From a virus, in the IMG/VR virus record IMGVR_UViG_3300020182_000074, positions 1-39,936 of that record: 39,936 nt of DNA, one strand, 5' to 3'. This document shows, piece after piece, positions 1 through 8,354 of this stretch. Every line of letters starts with the position of its first letter. Within the stretch, counting starts at the first letter, position 1. The position numbers and the translations under genes are program-made. The notes below the pieces were generated by a model. That model was not told the DNA's origin. It was given only the letters and a program-made list of their open reading frames with translations, and did no database searches.

Positions 1-2544
1 GACTGATATTACATCTGATGGGATAAAGGCATTAGTTCCGTCACCAAATTCAACATGCGTTCTTTTATCATTTTTATCTAAGATATAAACTTGTTCTCTT
101 TCTCCTGCTTCAAAATATTCAAAATCACCGTCATACCCTTCACCCGTGTTCATTTTAACTTCGTAATCATTTTTGAAAGTGATTATTGCTTTACTTTCAT
201 TTATATCATCCTTCTTAACTAAGGTTAGTTTAAAAGAGTCATGTAAACCAGTTTTCTTTTTTCCGGCTTTACCGTTAGTAACTCTTACGTAAGCATCATG
301 TCTACCAACTTTTCCGTCTACTCTTTGGTAAATATTACCGTGTTGATTTTTAACATAATCTCCTACTTCAATTTGACCTCCAGTTGCTTCATTCAAGTCA
401 GCATCTAATTCAAACTTCTTAAATTTATCTACGTCATTGATACTCTTAATATGAACTCTCTTACCGTCTTTATCTAATCCGTATACTTTAGAACCATCAT
501 TTCCAGGTTTCTTTAGCTCTGCTTTTGCTCTACGTTTTGATACTGATGAACCTATTCTTAAGTCCTTTCTGGTAGCTTCGAATAAATCTTTAGCTTTTAA
601 TACTTTCTCCAGGTCAAATATAGCATTATGCATTGAATCTAATTTAGCCTTTAAGTCTTTATCTTTAGCAGCAATCATCTTTAATGGATTTGAATGTCTA
701 AATTTAAACATTGCTCCATTAATATCTGCTACTGCTTTTTTCACTAACTCTTTTGATTTATTGCCATCTAATTCATTAACTGCTTCGCTAACTCTTTTCC
801 CTAATCCAGGTAAGTTTCTTAAATCTTGTACGTATTGATCTGTTTTAACAATAATAGTACCTAGATTAGTATCTTCTCCTTCTGGGTCTTTAAATAAAGT
901 AATTTTAGATACTCCAGGATTAAAGCTTGGATCTCTGTCTTTAAAGTTACTGTTGTAATATTGTGTTTGATGCATCTGGTATTCTTCACCTTCATGTTCT
1001 AAATTATGATATTGAACGTGAACAAACATTGGTGCATATCGACCCATTCTAGCTTTGATAGGACTCTTATCGTGTGCTTTTAAAGCTTCAACGGCATCGT
1101 TTTCACTTGCTACTCCTTTAGGAAGTAAGTCTGCAAATATTCCTTTACCGAACATATCAGGACCTCTTTTGTTAGCATCATCTATTACTTCTGAACCTTT
1201 AAATCTATTATCGGTAAATTCTTTTAATACTTCATTTTTAGTTTTTTTCATTAAATCTATAGCGGCTTGTCTAGCTTTTAACCTTGAGATTTCTTTTGCA
1301 AATCCTTTTGGATTTTCAGCTTCAAGTTTTTTAATCTCTTTTGCTATATCCTTATCTGCAACCATATTTTCAGCTAAAGAAGATTTGAATACATCAATAG
1401 AAACTTTTCTTTTCTTACCTTTAAGTTCATATTCTACAAAATCCTTTGAGCCTGGTTTTTTAATATAGTCAGTTATTTTTACATCTACAGGTACTTTTTG
1501 ATTCTTAGCTGCACTGTATTTTTTTATAGCTACAACTTTACCAATCTTCATTGAAAGGTCTTCATTTAGTCCATCAAATTTTCTTTGTTTTAAAGCTGCC
1601 ATGATAGCATATACAGCATCTTGCTCTTCATATTCGTATCTCTTAGCCATTGCTTTAATAAATTGATTGACTTTATTAGATACTTCTGGATTGAGTGATT
1701 CTTTTATCATTTCATTAAAGTCATCTTCATCAAAATCGTAAAAACCTAATCTTTCTAGTTCATCTGCTTCATATTCATTAGTTAATTTACTTCTAAATTC
1801 CGGTATAGAACCTATCCATTCCATTATTACTTCAACACAGCCAGGATTATCTTCTATAAATTCATCAAAACCTTGTCTATATCCTAGTGCTCCAAATATT
1901 TCATCTAAATTTCTAGAAGCATTTTCTTTTAAATTATTAGCTTCATTTAAAGATTTAAAATGCTTCATAAGTTCGTTTTTCAGCACATCTTCATTTATAA
2001 ATGCTTCACCGGAAGGTTTTACTCCTACATCAACTAATTTTTTATTAAAAGAAAAATCTGCTAGATGAAGATTACCGTCTTGAATATGAAATGCAAATTC
2101 GTCTTCTCCTGCTTCACCTTTATACATAACATGTATATCAAATGAATTTTCTTCTAAACGATGGGCTTTAATTCTTGCAACTTCATCTCCTAGTGTCTTT
2201 AAACATTTAGTTAGCGCTCTACCTACTTGAGTTATCATATTTCTCATATCGTTAACTGAGAATTCTATGGTAGTGTCTTCGTTTTCTTCTATTTTATCTA
2301 CTAAGTCTACATTAACTCCCTGTTTAGTAAGCTTCTCTGCTTTTCTTTCATCATCTGTACGTACTGTGCCGTTTTCTTCTTTCAGTAGTGAAAGTTTGTT
2401 GAGTATAGATTCTTTTAGTGTATTAAGTTTAACTGTGGTTTCTTTAACAAATGTAGTTGAGTGCTTTGAACCTTTATTTGTGTTCAAATCTTTTAAAGCA
2501 GTTTCTACCTTAATTAAGCGTTTTTTAAGCTCGTTGTAGGTCAT
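1..2544 (-). CDS. Large charged phage protein, C-terminus cut by window edge
   Basis: An uninterrupted reading frame of 848 codons runs from an ATG at 2544 off the left edge, so the C-terminus is missing. The product is Lys/Glu-rich. It opens with a likely coiled coil (MTYNELKKRLIKVETALKDL) and has another helical, charged stretch in the middle. Towards the visible end a short motif occurs twice: VYGLDKDGKRVH near residue 687 and VYILDKNDKRTH near residue 819. Between them lies a beta-rich segment (GDYVKNQHGNIYQRVDGKVG), so this part may be two related small domains. I do not recognise a catalytic motif. Its position next to other late accessory genes and its size suggest an internal or structural virion protein, which is inference. 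The ATG is preceded by an AT-rich leader with no Shine-Dalgarno sequence. Confidence 0.8.
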   Translation of the reverse strand, partial: MTYNELKKRLIKVETALKDLNTNKGSKHSTTFVKETTVKLNTLKESILNKLSLLKEENGTVRTDDERKAEKLTKQGVNVDLVDKIEENEDTTIEFSVNDMRNMITQVGRALTKCLKTLGDEVARIKAHRLEENSFDIHVMYKGEAGEDEFAFHIQDGNLHLADFSFNKKLVDVGVKPSGEAFINEDVLKNELMKHFKSLNEANNLKENASRNLDEIFGALGYRQGFDEFIEDNPGCVEVIMEWIGSIPEFRSKLTNEYEADELERLGFYDFDEDDFNEMIKESLNPEVSNKVNQFIKAMAKRYEYEEQDAVYAIMAALKQRKFDGLNEDLSMKIGKVVAIKKYSAAKNQKVPVDVKITDYIKKPGSKDFVEYELKGKKRKVSIDVFKSSLAENMVADKDIAKEIKKLEAENPKGFAKEISRLKARQAAIDLMKKTKNEVLKEFTDNRFKGSEVIDDANKRGPDMFGKGIFADLLPKGVASENDAVEALKAHDKSPIKARMGRYAPMFVHVQYHNLEHEGEEYQMHQTQYYNSNFKDRDPSFNPGVSKITLFKDPEGEDTNLGTIIVKTDQYVQDLRNLPGLGKRVSEAVNELDGNKSKELVKKAVADINGAMFKFRHSNPLKMIAAKDKDLKAKLDSMHNAIFDLEKVLKAKDLFEATRKDLRIGSSVSKRRAKAELKKPGNDGSKVYGLDKDGKRVHIKSINDVDKFKKFELDADLNEATGGQIEVGDYVKNQHGNIYQRVDGKVGRHDAYVRVTNGKAGKKKTGLHDSFKLTLVKKDDINESKAIITFKNDYEVKMNTGEGYDGDFEYFEAGEREQVYILDKNDKRTHVEFGDGTNAFIPSDVISV

Positions 2545-2606
2545 GTTAGTTTCTTTTAATTTTATAGCTATATAAATAAATAGATTCTTTTTATTAAATA
2601 CTTGTA

Positions 2607-2807
2607 TTATTGACAGTGGTAGTTTAGGTACCTCTGTAATGCTTTTGCAAAATGTGTTCCTTTATCTTTTAATTTACCTTTCTCTTTTCGTACTTTTGAA
2701 CAAGATAATTTTCCAATTCTCTTTTTTAATATACCCGGTTGTACCGGATCATGTGGACCTTCATAAAGCACTTCAAGTATTATATCTTTTAAATCGCTTC
2801 TATTCAT
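2607..2807 (-). CDS. Small basic protein with N-terminal IIxE-type helix
   Basis: This is a 66-residue basic protein. It starts MNRSDLKDIILEVLYEG, the amphipathic opening shared by several unrelated proteins in the window, with an I-L-E site at residues 10-12. The rest (about residues 25-66) is Lys/Arg-rich with two Cys residues and ends ALQRYLNYHCQ, which looks like a small helical nucleic-acid-binding or packing domain. It ends 62 nt upstream of the large protein that follows and starts 5 nt after the preceding 65-residue gene, so all three are probably co-transcribed. Function unknown. A virion-packaged small basic protein is a reasonable guess. Confidence 0.7.
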   Translation of the reverse strand: MNRSDLKDIILEVLYEGPHDPVQPGILKKRIGKLSCSKVRKEKGKLKDKGTHFAKALQRYLNYHCQ

Positions 2808-2812
2808 GCCGT

Positions 2813-3010
2813 TTATATTGCATTTCTTTTTCTAAGTTCTGAGCTTATTACTCTTTTCTTTTTACTCATAGAAGGACTTTCCAAATACTTTAATAGGTCT
2901 TTTGTAGACGCACTAGCTACTGTATAGTGTTTCCACTTCCATTTACTAGTCATCCTACCGTTACTGTCTTTTTTATATTCCTTAGAACTTGGTTTTAATT
3001 TTGGTGCCAT
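2813..3010 (-). CDS. Small basic hypothetical protein (MAPKLKPSSKEY family)
   Basis: A 65-residue basic protein begins MAPKLKPSSKEYKKDSNGR. I chose the ATG at 3010 over the longer frame from 3145. The longer version would overlap the upstream gene by more than 120 nt and add sequence that reads as a shadow of it, while 3010 lies 13 nt after that gene's stop. The middle (TSKWKWKHYTVASASTKDLL) is well conserved, as I recall, in small proteins of marine T4-like phages whose role is unknown. The C-terminus is a basic helix (KKKRVISSELRKRN). It may bind nucleic acid, judged only from charge. No Shine-Dalgarno sequence is seen. Confidence 0.65.
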   Translation of the reverse strand: MAPKLKPSSKEYKKDSNGRMTSKWKWKHYTVASASTKDLLKYLESPSMSKKKRVISSELRKRNAI

Positions 3011-3023
3011 TTTAATATTAATA

Positions 3024-3698
3024 TTATTTCTCTTTCCATATATCTCCTCTACGGCAGCGAACAACTGCTCCGGATGCGTATGCTGATGGCCAGGTGTCGT
3101 ATTTTTGTTTTGCCAATCTTGTACACCTATCATCTTTTTTCTCATTTAGATTATCATCTGTCATTGCATCATATCTATCTTCATCGCTTTGTGCAGAATT
3201 AAGCATATCATTTAAATCATGATCATCTCTGAATTCTCCTCTAGGGAAGGTAATAGCATTAGGTAAATCATCTCCTCTTCCAATATGAAGTTCATAATCT
3301 TGACCTTCTTTATAATTACTTCTTAAGTGATCTACAACATCTTGTATTGCTTCTAGATCATATCCTAAAGTAACCATGTTGCTTTTCATTTCATATAACA
3401 TTCCTACAACTAGATTTTTAACGTCTTCAACGTTTACTTTTGCTTTTTTAGTATTTTTCACGATTTGTTGTCCTTTAGCTCCTGCTTTCTTTTTTTTGGC
3501 AGCAGTAGCGGCTCTTTGGCCTTTTGTTAAACTTTGTGCTTTTGCTTTTGGTAAGCACCTATCAGGGTTCTTTTTATTCTTTGATGTTCCACAATCCCCA
3601 GCTATATTACCAGACGAAGAAATACGAACCCATTTTTCTTTTTTAAACCAATCTCTTAGTGATTCTTTAACTATATTTCTTACAGTATCTTTATTCAT
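3024..3698 (-). CDS. Accessory virion-type protein with Cys-basic and WPSAYASG motifs
   Basis: The 224 residues fall into four parts. An N-terminal amphipathic helix (MNKDTVRNIVKESLRDWF) carries V-K-E at residues 10-12. A very basic Cys-containing stretch (about 25-75) includes DCGTSKNKKNPDRCLPKAKA and runs of Lys/Ala. An acidic middle part follows (about 100-180). The C-terminus has CTRLAKQKYDTWPSAYASG followed by a second Cys. The last motif, a Cys pair around WPSAYASG, recurs as an add-on in many marine myophage proteins of unknown function. The stop overlaps nothing downstream. Its start shares one base with the stop of the XhlA-like gene (TAATG), so translation is probably coupled. Charge, modular build and the N-terminal tag suggest a DNA-associated virion or injected protein, which is inference. 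Confidence 0.7.
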   Translation of the reverse strand: MNKDTVRNIVKESLRDWFKKEKWVRISSSGNIAGDCGTSKNKKNPDRCLPKAKAQSLTKGQRAATAAKKKKAGAKGQQIVKNTKKAKVNVEDVKNLVVGMLYEMKSNMVTLGYDLEAIQDVVDHLRSNYKEGQDYELHIGRGDDLPNAITFPRGEFRDDHDLNDMLNSAQSDEDRYDAMTDDNLNEKKDDRCTRLAKQKYDTWPSAYASGAVVRCRRGDIWKEK

Positions 3699-4054
3699 TA
3701 CTGTAAACGTATTACTTCAGATAGCAGCTTGATTACCACTCCGGCTAGAACTGTAAATATTATCCAAAGAGCTTTCTGTACACTGTCTTTCCATTTTTTT
3801 AGATCTTGTATTTCTTGAAGTTTATTAAAAAAATCTTTTTCGTTTTCTTCCATCCTTCTGCGAAAAGCTGAGTTTTGATTAGTTTTTACTATTGTACCGT
3901 CTTCTGGGTTTAGTAATGTGTATTTCAGGTCCGACATGTCTTCTTTTAAAGCTTTTACATCTTTAAGCATAATCTTTAATTCACCATTCGGCATATGCTT
4001 TTTTATGTGAACTAGCTCCTGTAGTACTGATTCAAGTAAATCTTTCTGTGTCAT
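3698..4054 (-). CDS. XhlA-like protein: coiled coil plus C-terminal membrane segment
   Basis: This 118-residue protein has a long helical, coiled-coil-prone region (about residues 5-95) and one hydrophobic segment near the end (ALWIIFTVLAGVVIKLL). That layout matches XhlA/haemolysin-type phage proteins, which sit in the inner membrane and assist holin-mediated lysis. The match is by architecture, not by a catalytic motif. The first residues (MTQKDLLESVLQELVHI) loosely resemble the N-terminal helix shared by other genes here, with L-Q-E. It is coupled to the next gene by TAATG. A TATTTATA motif lies just upstream (4086-4096). It could equally be an anchor or a superinfection protein. Confidence 0.6.
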   Translation of the reverse strand: MTQKDLLESVLQELVHIKKHMPNGELKIMLKDVKALKEDMSDLKYTLLNPEDGTIVKTNQNSAFRRRMEENEKDFFNKLQEIQDLKKWKDSVQKALWIIFTVLAGVVIKLLSEVIRLQ

Positions 4055-4085
4055 ATTAACTGATGTGGAATATATATATATTTCT

Positions 4086-4096
4086 TATAAATATAG
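4086..4096 (-). promoter_or_regulatory. CTATATTTATA motif, possible late promoter element
   Basis: On the minus strand this reads CTATATTTATA, 32 nt before the ATG at 4054. Related CTATTTATA or TATTTATA sequences precede four other late genes (starts 2544, 17825, 30207, 32609). It is the reverse complement of the T4 late promoter box TATAAATA, so orientation argues against a simple T4-type match. Confidence 0.3.
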
Positions 4097-4097
4097 C

Positions 4098-4673
4098 CTA
4101 TTCCAGCTTAAGTTTTAAAAAGTCAATATACTCTTGTAATTCTTTAGTAATTTTTCTTTTTGATTCTGTTTCATTACCTTTCCAGTCTTCTATATCTCCT
4201 TGTTCTGTAACAAACGTCTGTTTGCTTGAATCATTTATGTGCTTAATTTTCTGTTCAAAAGCTTTTATAAAGTACTTAATATTTCCTTTATTAACACTTC
4301 TAATGTAGTCATCGAATAGTCCGTTTTTTCTTAGCTCTTCTGTGTATTCCATATAGCAGCTAAAACACATTTTTGATTTTTTATATGTTTCTTTACTTAG
4401 GTAGTATTTCATTGTTCCGCTACACTTTGGACAGGTAAGGGGTGTTTGCATCGCCTTTTTTGCTGAATCAAATTTTGTTACGTTCTGTTTAACACCGTTC
4501 TTTATTGTCCACTGTTTACCATTCTCCTCCCATATCTCTCCTTCTATATGTACTGTAGATTGTTTTTTATATCCTATTTGTGATTTAGTAGATGCAGTAT
4601 AATCTTTTTTAATAAGATTTCTCATTCGTTCTACATCAGCTTTTTTAAACTCTTTTTTTAGTTTACTACTCAT
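4098..4673 (-). CDS. Zinc-finger protein, unknown function
   Basis: The 191 residues have a charged helical N-terminus (about 1-35), a beta-rich part (STVHIEGEIWEENGKQWTIK), then a four-Cys zinc-binding site made of CPKC near residue 80 and CFSC near residue 103. A helical C-terminal half ends in a coil (TKELQEYIDFLKLKLE). The CxxC pairs 20-odd residues apart are what is seen. Zinc binding follows from the family pattern, and a DNA or protein partner is unknown. The gene overlaps the end of the HAD gene by 8 nt and so shares its mRNA and probably the promoter at 5286-5318. Similar proteins occur in other marine myophages as uncharacterised families. Confidence 0.7.
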   Translation of the reverse strand: MSSKLKKEFKKADVERMRNLIKKDYTASTKSQIGYKKQSTVHIEGEIWEENGKQWTIKNGVKQNVTKFDSAKKAMQTPLTCPKCSGTMKYYLSKETYKKSKMCFSCYMEYTEELRKNGLFDDYIRSVNKGNIKYFIKAFEQKIKHINDSSKQTFVTEQGDIEDWKGNETESKRKITKELQEYIDFLKLKLE

Positions 4674-5256
4674 ACCCTAATTCTCTAAGACCATTTAATG
4701 CTTCTGTTATATCTCCTCCTTTTACCCTAAACGCTATACCTCCTTTTGCTCTCCATTCTTCTATATTTGACTTTTTATCGTCGATAAGTATTGAGGTAGA
4801 GTTTGCGTAATTCTGTTTATTTGCCGAGTATGCAAATATTACTTTCGGTTTTGGAGTAAGTTGATTTTTAACCCAAAGGTTTTTACCTAGTCTAGATGTA
4901 TTATCTCTTGATGGTGAGGTAAGGAGGGATGGATTGTACTTAGATATAAAATTCCACAGTTCCCTTCCTCTTGGCATCCAGTCCATTCCTACCCAAAATG
5001 ATACACCTACTATCTGATCTATAAATTTCCAGAATTCGGTCATACCAAATATTGCTTCAAAATCTTTTGGTTTAATTACTTTTTTTATATCCTTGAGCGG
5101 ATAGTAGTCGGGACCTACCTCATTTACTTTGTCAAAAAATCTTTTTTCAAAGTCCGTTAATACTCCGTCCATATCGCAGTATATCTTGTACTTTGATGTA
5201 ATTTCTGTTACTGTTGGTGGGTGTGCATCTAATAAATCTACTATACTTGTACTCAT
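4666..5256 (-). CDS. HAD-superfamily 5'-deoxyribonucleotidase-like enzyme
   Basis: The 196 residues carry the four HAD hydrolase elements: motif I YCDMDGVLTDF with the nucleophile and acid-base pair D28 and D30, motif II Thr113 in LLTSPSRD, a Lys near residue 129-131 in the motif III position, and motif IV SILIDDKKSN with D159/D160. The closest known type is the NT5C / 5'(3')-deoxyribonucleotidase group. These enzymes remove phosphate from deoxynucleoside monophosphates and are found in several phages, where they adjust nucleotide pools. The start is supported by a full promoter (GTTG-N20-TATATTAAG at 5286-5318) and the AAAAGGTTATG leader typical of the early genes of this phage. A specific substrate cannot be read from the sequence. 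Confidence 0.85.
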   Translation of the reverse strand: MSTSIVDLLDAHPPTVTEITSKYKIYCDMDGVLTDFEKRFFDKVNEVGPDYYPLKDIKKVIKPKDFEAIFGMTEFWKFIDQIVGVSFWVGMDWMPRGRELWNFISKYNPSLLTSPSRDNTSRLGKNLWVKNQLTPKPKVIFAYSANKQNYANSTSILIDDKKSNIEEWRAKGGIAFRVKGGDITEALNGLRELGYE

Positions 5257-5285
5257 AACCTTTTTTTTAGTTTATACTATTCTTA

Positions 5286-5318
5286 CTTAATATACGAATT
5301 TTTTTTGTAATTACCAAC
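5286..5318 (-). promoter_or_regulatory. Early-type promoter GTTG-N20-TATATTAAG
   Basis: On the minus strand GTTG (5318-5315) is followed by exactly 20 nt and TATATTAAG (5294-5286), about 30 nt before the HAD gene start. The spacing and both boxes match the copies at 35538-35570, 37293-37325, 37607-37639 and 37991-38023. The pattern fits the Bacteroidota housekeeping promoter (TTG near -33, TAnnTTTG near -7). Confidence 0.65.
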
Positions 5319-5323
5319 TAATT

Positions 5324-7345
5324 TTACAGTTTTTCTTTAATACCTAGTGACTTAAGTCGCAATGACCATACTCTCTTAACATCTTCAACATCTTGTTTAG
5401 TTAGGTATGGATCACCGTTTTCATCATATTGCTCTGTAAAATCGTAAAGGTATTGATCTACAACATCTTTAAAAGGACGCTTTGCTTTCTTAGCTGAAAG
5501 GTACAGTCCTTGAATGTTTGCATCTATTTCAGAAGGTATTGTTAAGTATTTATACCCATTTTTAATATCTCCGGATCTAATTTTCTCTCTAAATTCTTTC
5601 TCCTTACTTGTGCCGAATATACCTTTAAATTGGGCATCTTTACCGAATGATTTACTTCTTTCATTTCCTCCTGCTTGTGTAAGGTGTTCGATTTCGTGCC
5701 TTAACACATCTGTTATTTGAGCTGATAATTCTTCAAAATCTCTAGGAAAATTGTACGGGTCTAGCACAAATTCTAATTCAACTTTAGGTTGAATCCAGGA
5801 ATCTGTAGAGTCAAAACCTCCTTTAGAAGCTCCTCCGTTTCTCATTATACTATCACAGCCCTTAACAAATATAGCTTTTAAGTCATAGTCAAATTCTACA
5901 TCTGATTCTTTTTGAAATTCTTTATCTATATCGTCCGGTAGTGATAGTATTACTATTGGGTAGGAGTCCTCTACTACTTTTTTCATTGCTATTTGAGCAG
6001 ATTCGGTTTTAACATCTCCAAAATGCCCCTCTTTGTAGTGGTTTATTTTTTTTGCTAAAGCATTCTTTACACCTTCTATACTCTTATTAGTTAGGTAGGT
6101 GGTAATTGCATCATACCTACCTTCTGTTATAGTTTTATTTTCTTTAATAGATTTATCTCCATCTAAATTCTTTAAACTATCTTCCCAATTGCGGAAAGTT
6201 ATGTTACCTAGAAGGTAAGCTTCTTTTTCTATTTCCATTAAGTACCCGTCTTCATTAGTGTTTGAAGTATCTATACGTCCTAACCTTCCTTCAATATTCT
6301 GCATATGGTGTATCATCTCGTGGGAAAAAGACCTAACGATATCCTTATCGTGTCTCCCTTCTACAAAGAGTACTATTTCTTTTAATGCAGGACTGTAGTA
6401 AGCTGTTCTACCGAAAAAATTACTTGCTTCTATTGGATCTTTTTTAATTTTTACCTCCGGCAACGGTAGTATATTCATTTTGCGTTCTAACATATACTCT
6501 AATAGCGAACTTATATAATCTTTTAATTCTAGTTTCTTCTCTGTGCTTTCATTAAGTTCTGGGTATCCAACTGTGATTGTATTTTTATTATATTTTATAG
6601 AAGCATTGTTGGGTATCAGTCTAGATAGGTACCTGTATAGGTTATCTGTGTCATTTTTCTTTTTACTTTCTACAGGGGTATTTTTAATAGCAGGTTCTTC
6701 AGGTGCGAAGTATTCATCTATAATTCCTCCTAGATTTGAGGTTAAAATTTCTGCTACTATTTTATCCTTTAATCCTGTGAGAATATTTAGTATCTCTTCT
6801 CTAGATAAGTCTTCAGGAAAAAAATCTAAAACCGTATCTAAATTACCTGAAAGTATATTATTCCTAAAATCTGTTGCTCTAATTGTTGATCCGGGTTTTG
6901 CTGCTAATGCTAATCCTTTCACATTTGGAGCGTTTTTATAGGTAGTAACTCTTCTCAAATCTACAAAATCTTTTTCTCCTCTTATACCTGTTACTGATGC
7001 AAATTTTTGTTCAGGGTTAGCTTGTGCATAGTCCTTAGCTGCGAACATTGGATTACTCCCTCCGTCTCTTATCTCAACATTACCTAAGTACTTAGCATAA
7101 ATATTCCATATATACATCGATTCATCTTTGGATATACCGTTTCTCTCACCTGCTCCTACAAAAACTATAACTTTATCTATATCCGGTTTTTCACCGTTAC
7201 TGCCACCTAGAAGTGAAGCACCAGTTTCTTTATAATTGTCTTTATTATATAGTGAACCGTTATATGTTCCGTCTAATAGTGATTTTACTACGTTGTAATG
7301 TCCTCTATGTGGAGGTTTATATGCGCCTGGATATAATGCTATCAT
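5324..7345 (-). CDS. Adenylyltransferase (HxGH) fused to two HExxH metalloprotease-like domains
   Basis: This 673-residue protein has three parts. Residues 1 to about 200 form a nucleotidyltransferase of the NMNAT/cytidylyltransferase fold: GAYKPPHRGH with H13-R-G-H16, and the second signature GSTIRATDFR near 152-161, equivalent to ISSTxIR. Residues about 300-390 contain SFSHEMIHHMQNIEG (HExxH at 342-346) with a downstream EKEAY. Residues about 520-640 contain DVLRHEIEHLTQAGG (HExxH at 550-554) with a downstream IPSEIDANIQG. The HExxH sites are zinc-metallopeptidase signatures, each with a plausible third ligand. The first part may act in NAD synthesis or nucleotide transfer. The others may process virion or host proteins. 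Fused versions of the first two parts occur in marine phages, and the second protease-like part is less familiar to me. Confidence 0.75.
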   Translation of the reverse strand: MIALYPGAYKPPHRGHYNVVKSLLDGTYNGSLYNKDNYKETGASLLGGSNGEKPDIDKVIVFVGAGERNGISKDESMYIWNIYAKYLGNVEIRDGGSNPMFAAKDYAQANPEQKFASVTGIRGEKDFVDLRRVTTYKNAPNVKGLALAAKPGSTIRATDFRNNILSGNLDTVLDFFPEDLSREEILNILTGLKDKIVAEILTSNLGGIIDEYFAPEEPAIKNTPVESKKKNDTDNLYRYLSRLIPNNASIKYNKNTITVGYPELNESTEKKLELKDYISSLLEYMLERKMNILPLPEVKIKKDPIEASNFFGRTAYYSPALKEIVLFVEGRHDKDIVRSFSHEMIHHMQNIEGRLGRIDTSNTNEDGYLMEIEKEAYLLGNITFRNWEDSLKNLDGDKSIKENKTITEGRYDAITTYLTNKSIEGVKNALAKKINHYKEGHFGDVKTESAQIAMKKVVEDSYPIVILSLPDDIDKEFQKESDVEFDYDLKAIFVKGCDSIMRNGGASKGGFDSTDSWIQPKVELEFVLDPYNFPRDFEELSAQITDVLRHEIEHLTQAGGNERSKSFGKDAQFKGIFGTSKEKEFREKIRSGDIKNGYKYLTIPSEIDANIQGLYLSAKKAKRPFKDVVDQYLYDFTEQYDENGDPYLTKQDVEDVKRVWSLRLKSLGIKEKL

Positions 7346-7412
7346 ATTGTTTCGTGTGTTGGTTGACCCCAGGGTTTAATCCAATATTCCCAAAATATTT
7401 GTTTTAACTTTT

Positions 7413-8354
7413 TCATGCTAAAAATGTTTGTACTTTTTGATCTATTTCTCCTACTGAGGAGTGTTTTAATTTTTCTTGGAATGTTGGGTTATATATCATA
7501 TCTACTATATTATCTAGTACCTGATCTCCTTTTTCTTTCCTTTTAATACTGCTCTCTCTATATTTTTTAACAGCAGCAGCAAGTTTATCTTGCCCTGGGC
7601 CGGTTCCGTTTTTTCTGTAAGCTTTGAGAAAGGTATTTTTAATTGCTTTATCTTCTGATCTATTATTTTTATCCCAACTTATACTTCCGGCATCTTTTAT
7701 AAACTGCTGTTCTTCTTCAGGTGTCATTTCTACTGGTACAAAGAATGAAGAACCGCCGGTGTTATTATCTTGATTAAATTTATCTAAATAATCTTTTACT
7801 CCATTCAAACCGTTTTTAGCAGCTTTGTCAAATCCTTCAACTTCTTTTTGGTACTTACCGCCTCTATCACTAACAAATATAGATAGATTACCTTTTAATT
7901 GCTTGTTAAAATCTTCTATTTTAGTATATACATTTCTCCAGGTAGCGAATACAGAATCACCAGGGATATTTCTTTCCCTAGCCATAAAGTTAGAAACATA
8001 TGAGATCATGGGGTGAGTATATACCATAACCATATATACCTTGTATCCTGAGGCAAGTATTTTATCTAGGTTTTTTTGAAATCCTGCTCCTGATGCTGTT
8101 GTGTCCCAAACAAAGCTAGTTTTTTCTTCTACTGCTGCCATTGCGTCTTTGGACGTTTGGTTGGCTGCTGGTCCTAGTTTGTTGTAATACTGGTGGGTTT
8201 TGTCTTCTATATACTTGTCTGGGTTGAATTGAACTAGACTGTCCAAGCCTAACTGGTTGAGTAGATACGTTTTCCCTGATCCTGCTCCTCCTGCCATTAT
8301 CACTGCTTTGGGTGCGGACCTGTCTTCTAGTATTAGTGTTGATAGTTTTATCAT
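7413..8354 (-). CDS. Zeta-toxin-like P-loop kinase with N-terminal tag
   Basis: The 313 residues begin MIKLSTLILEDRSAPK, the N-terminal motif shared by many genes here (L-I-L-E at 7-10). A P-loop follows at once: AGGAGSGKTY, with G22, G27, K28 and T29. WDTT at residue 83-86 and HPMISYVSNFMARERNIPG near 114-132 match the zeta-toxin / polynucleotide-kinase-like family, whose members phosphorylate small molecules such as UDP-N-acetylglucosamine, or nucleic acid ends. The C-terminal 100 residues are helical and charged. The tag suggests the start at 8354 is correct even though the first 239 nt overlap the end of the lipoprotein gene in another frame. Substrate unknown. A virion-delivered kinase is inference. 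Confidence 0.75.
   Translation of the reverse strand: MIKLSTLILEDRSAPKAVIMAGGAGSGKTYLLNQLGLDSLVQFNPDKYIEDKTHQYYNKLGPAANQTSKDAMAAVEEKTSFVWDTTASGAGFQKNLDKILASGYKVYMVMVYTHPMISYVSNFMARERNIPGDSVFATWRNVYTKIEDFNKQLKGNLSIFVSDRGGKYQKEVEGFDKAAKNGLNGVKDYLDKFNQDNNTGGSSFFVPVEMTPEEEQQFIKDAGSISWDKNNRSEDKAIKNTFLKAYRKNGTGPGQDKLAAAVKKYRESSIKRKEKGDQVLDNIVDMIYNPTFQEKLKHSSVGEIDQKVQTFLA

Noticed and set aside
1055-1468. 137-codon open frame on the plus strand
   Set aside because: It lies fully inside the long minus-strand gene and its Ser/Phe/Leu-rich product is the usual antisense shadow of Lys/Glu-rich coding DNA.
2813-3145. Longer version of the 65-residue gene starting at 3145
   Set aside because: The extra N-terminus overlaps the upstream gene by over 120 nt and lacks the conserved start MAPKLKPSSKEY.
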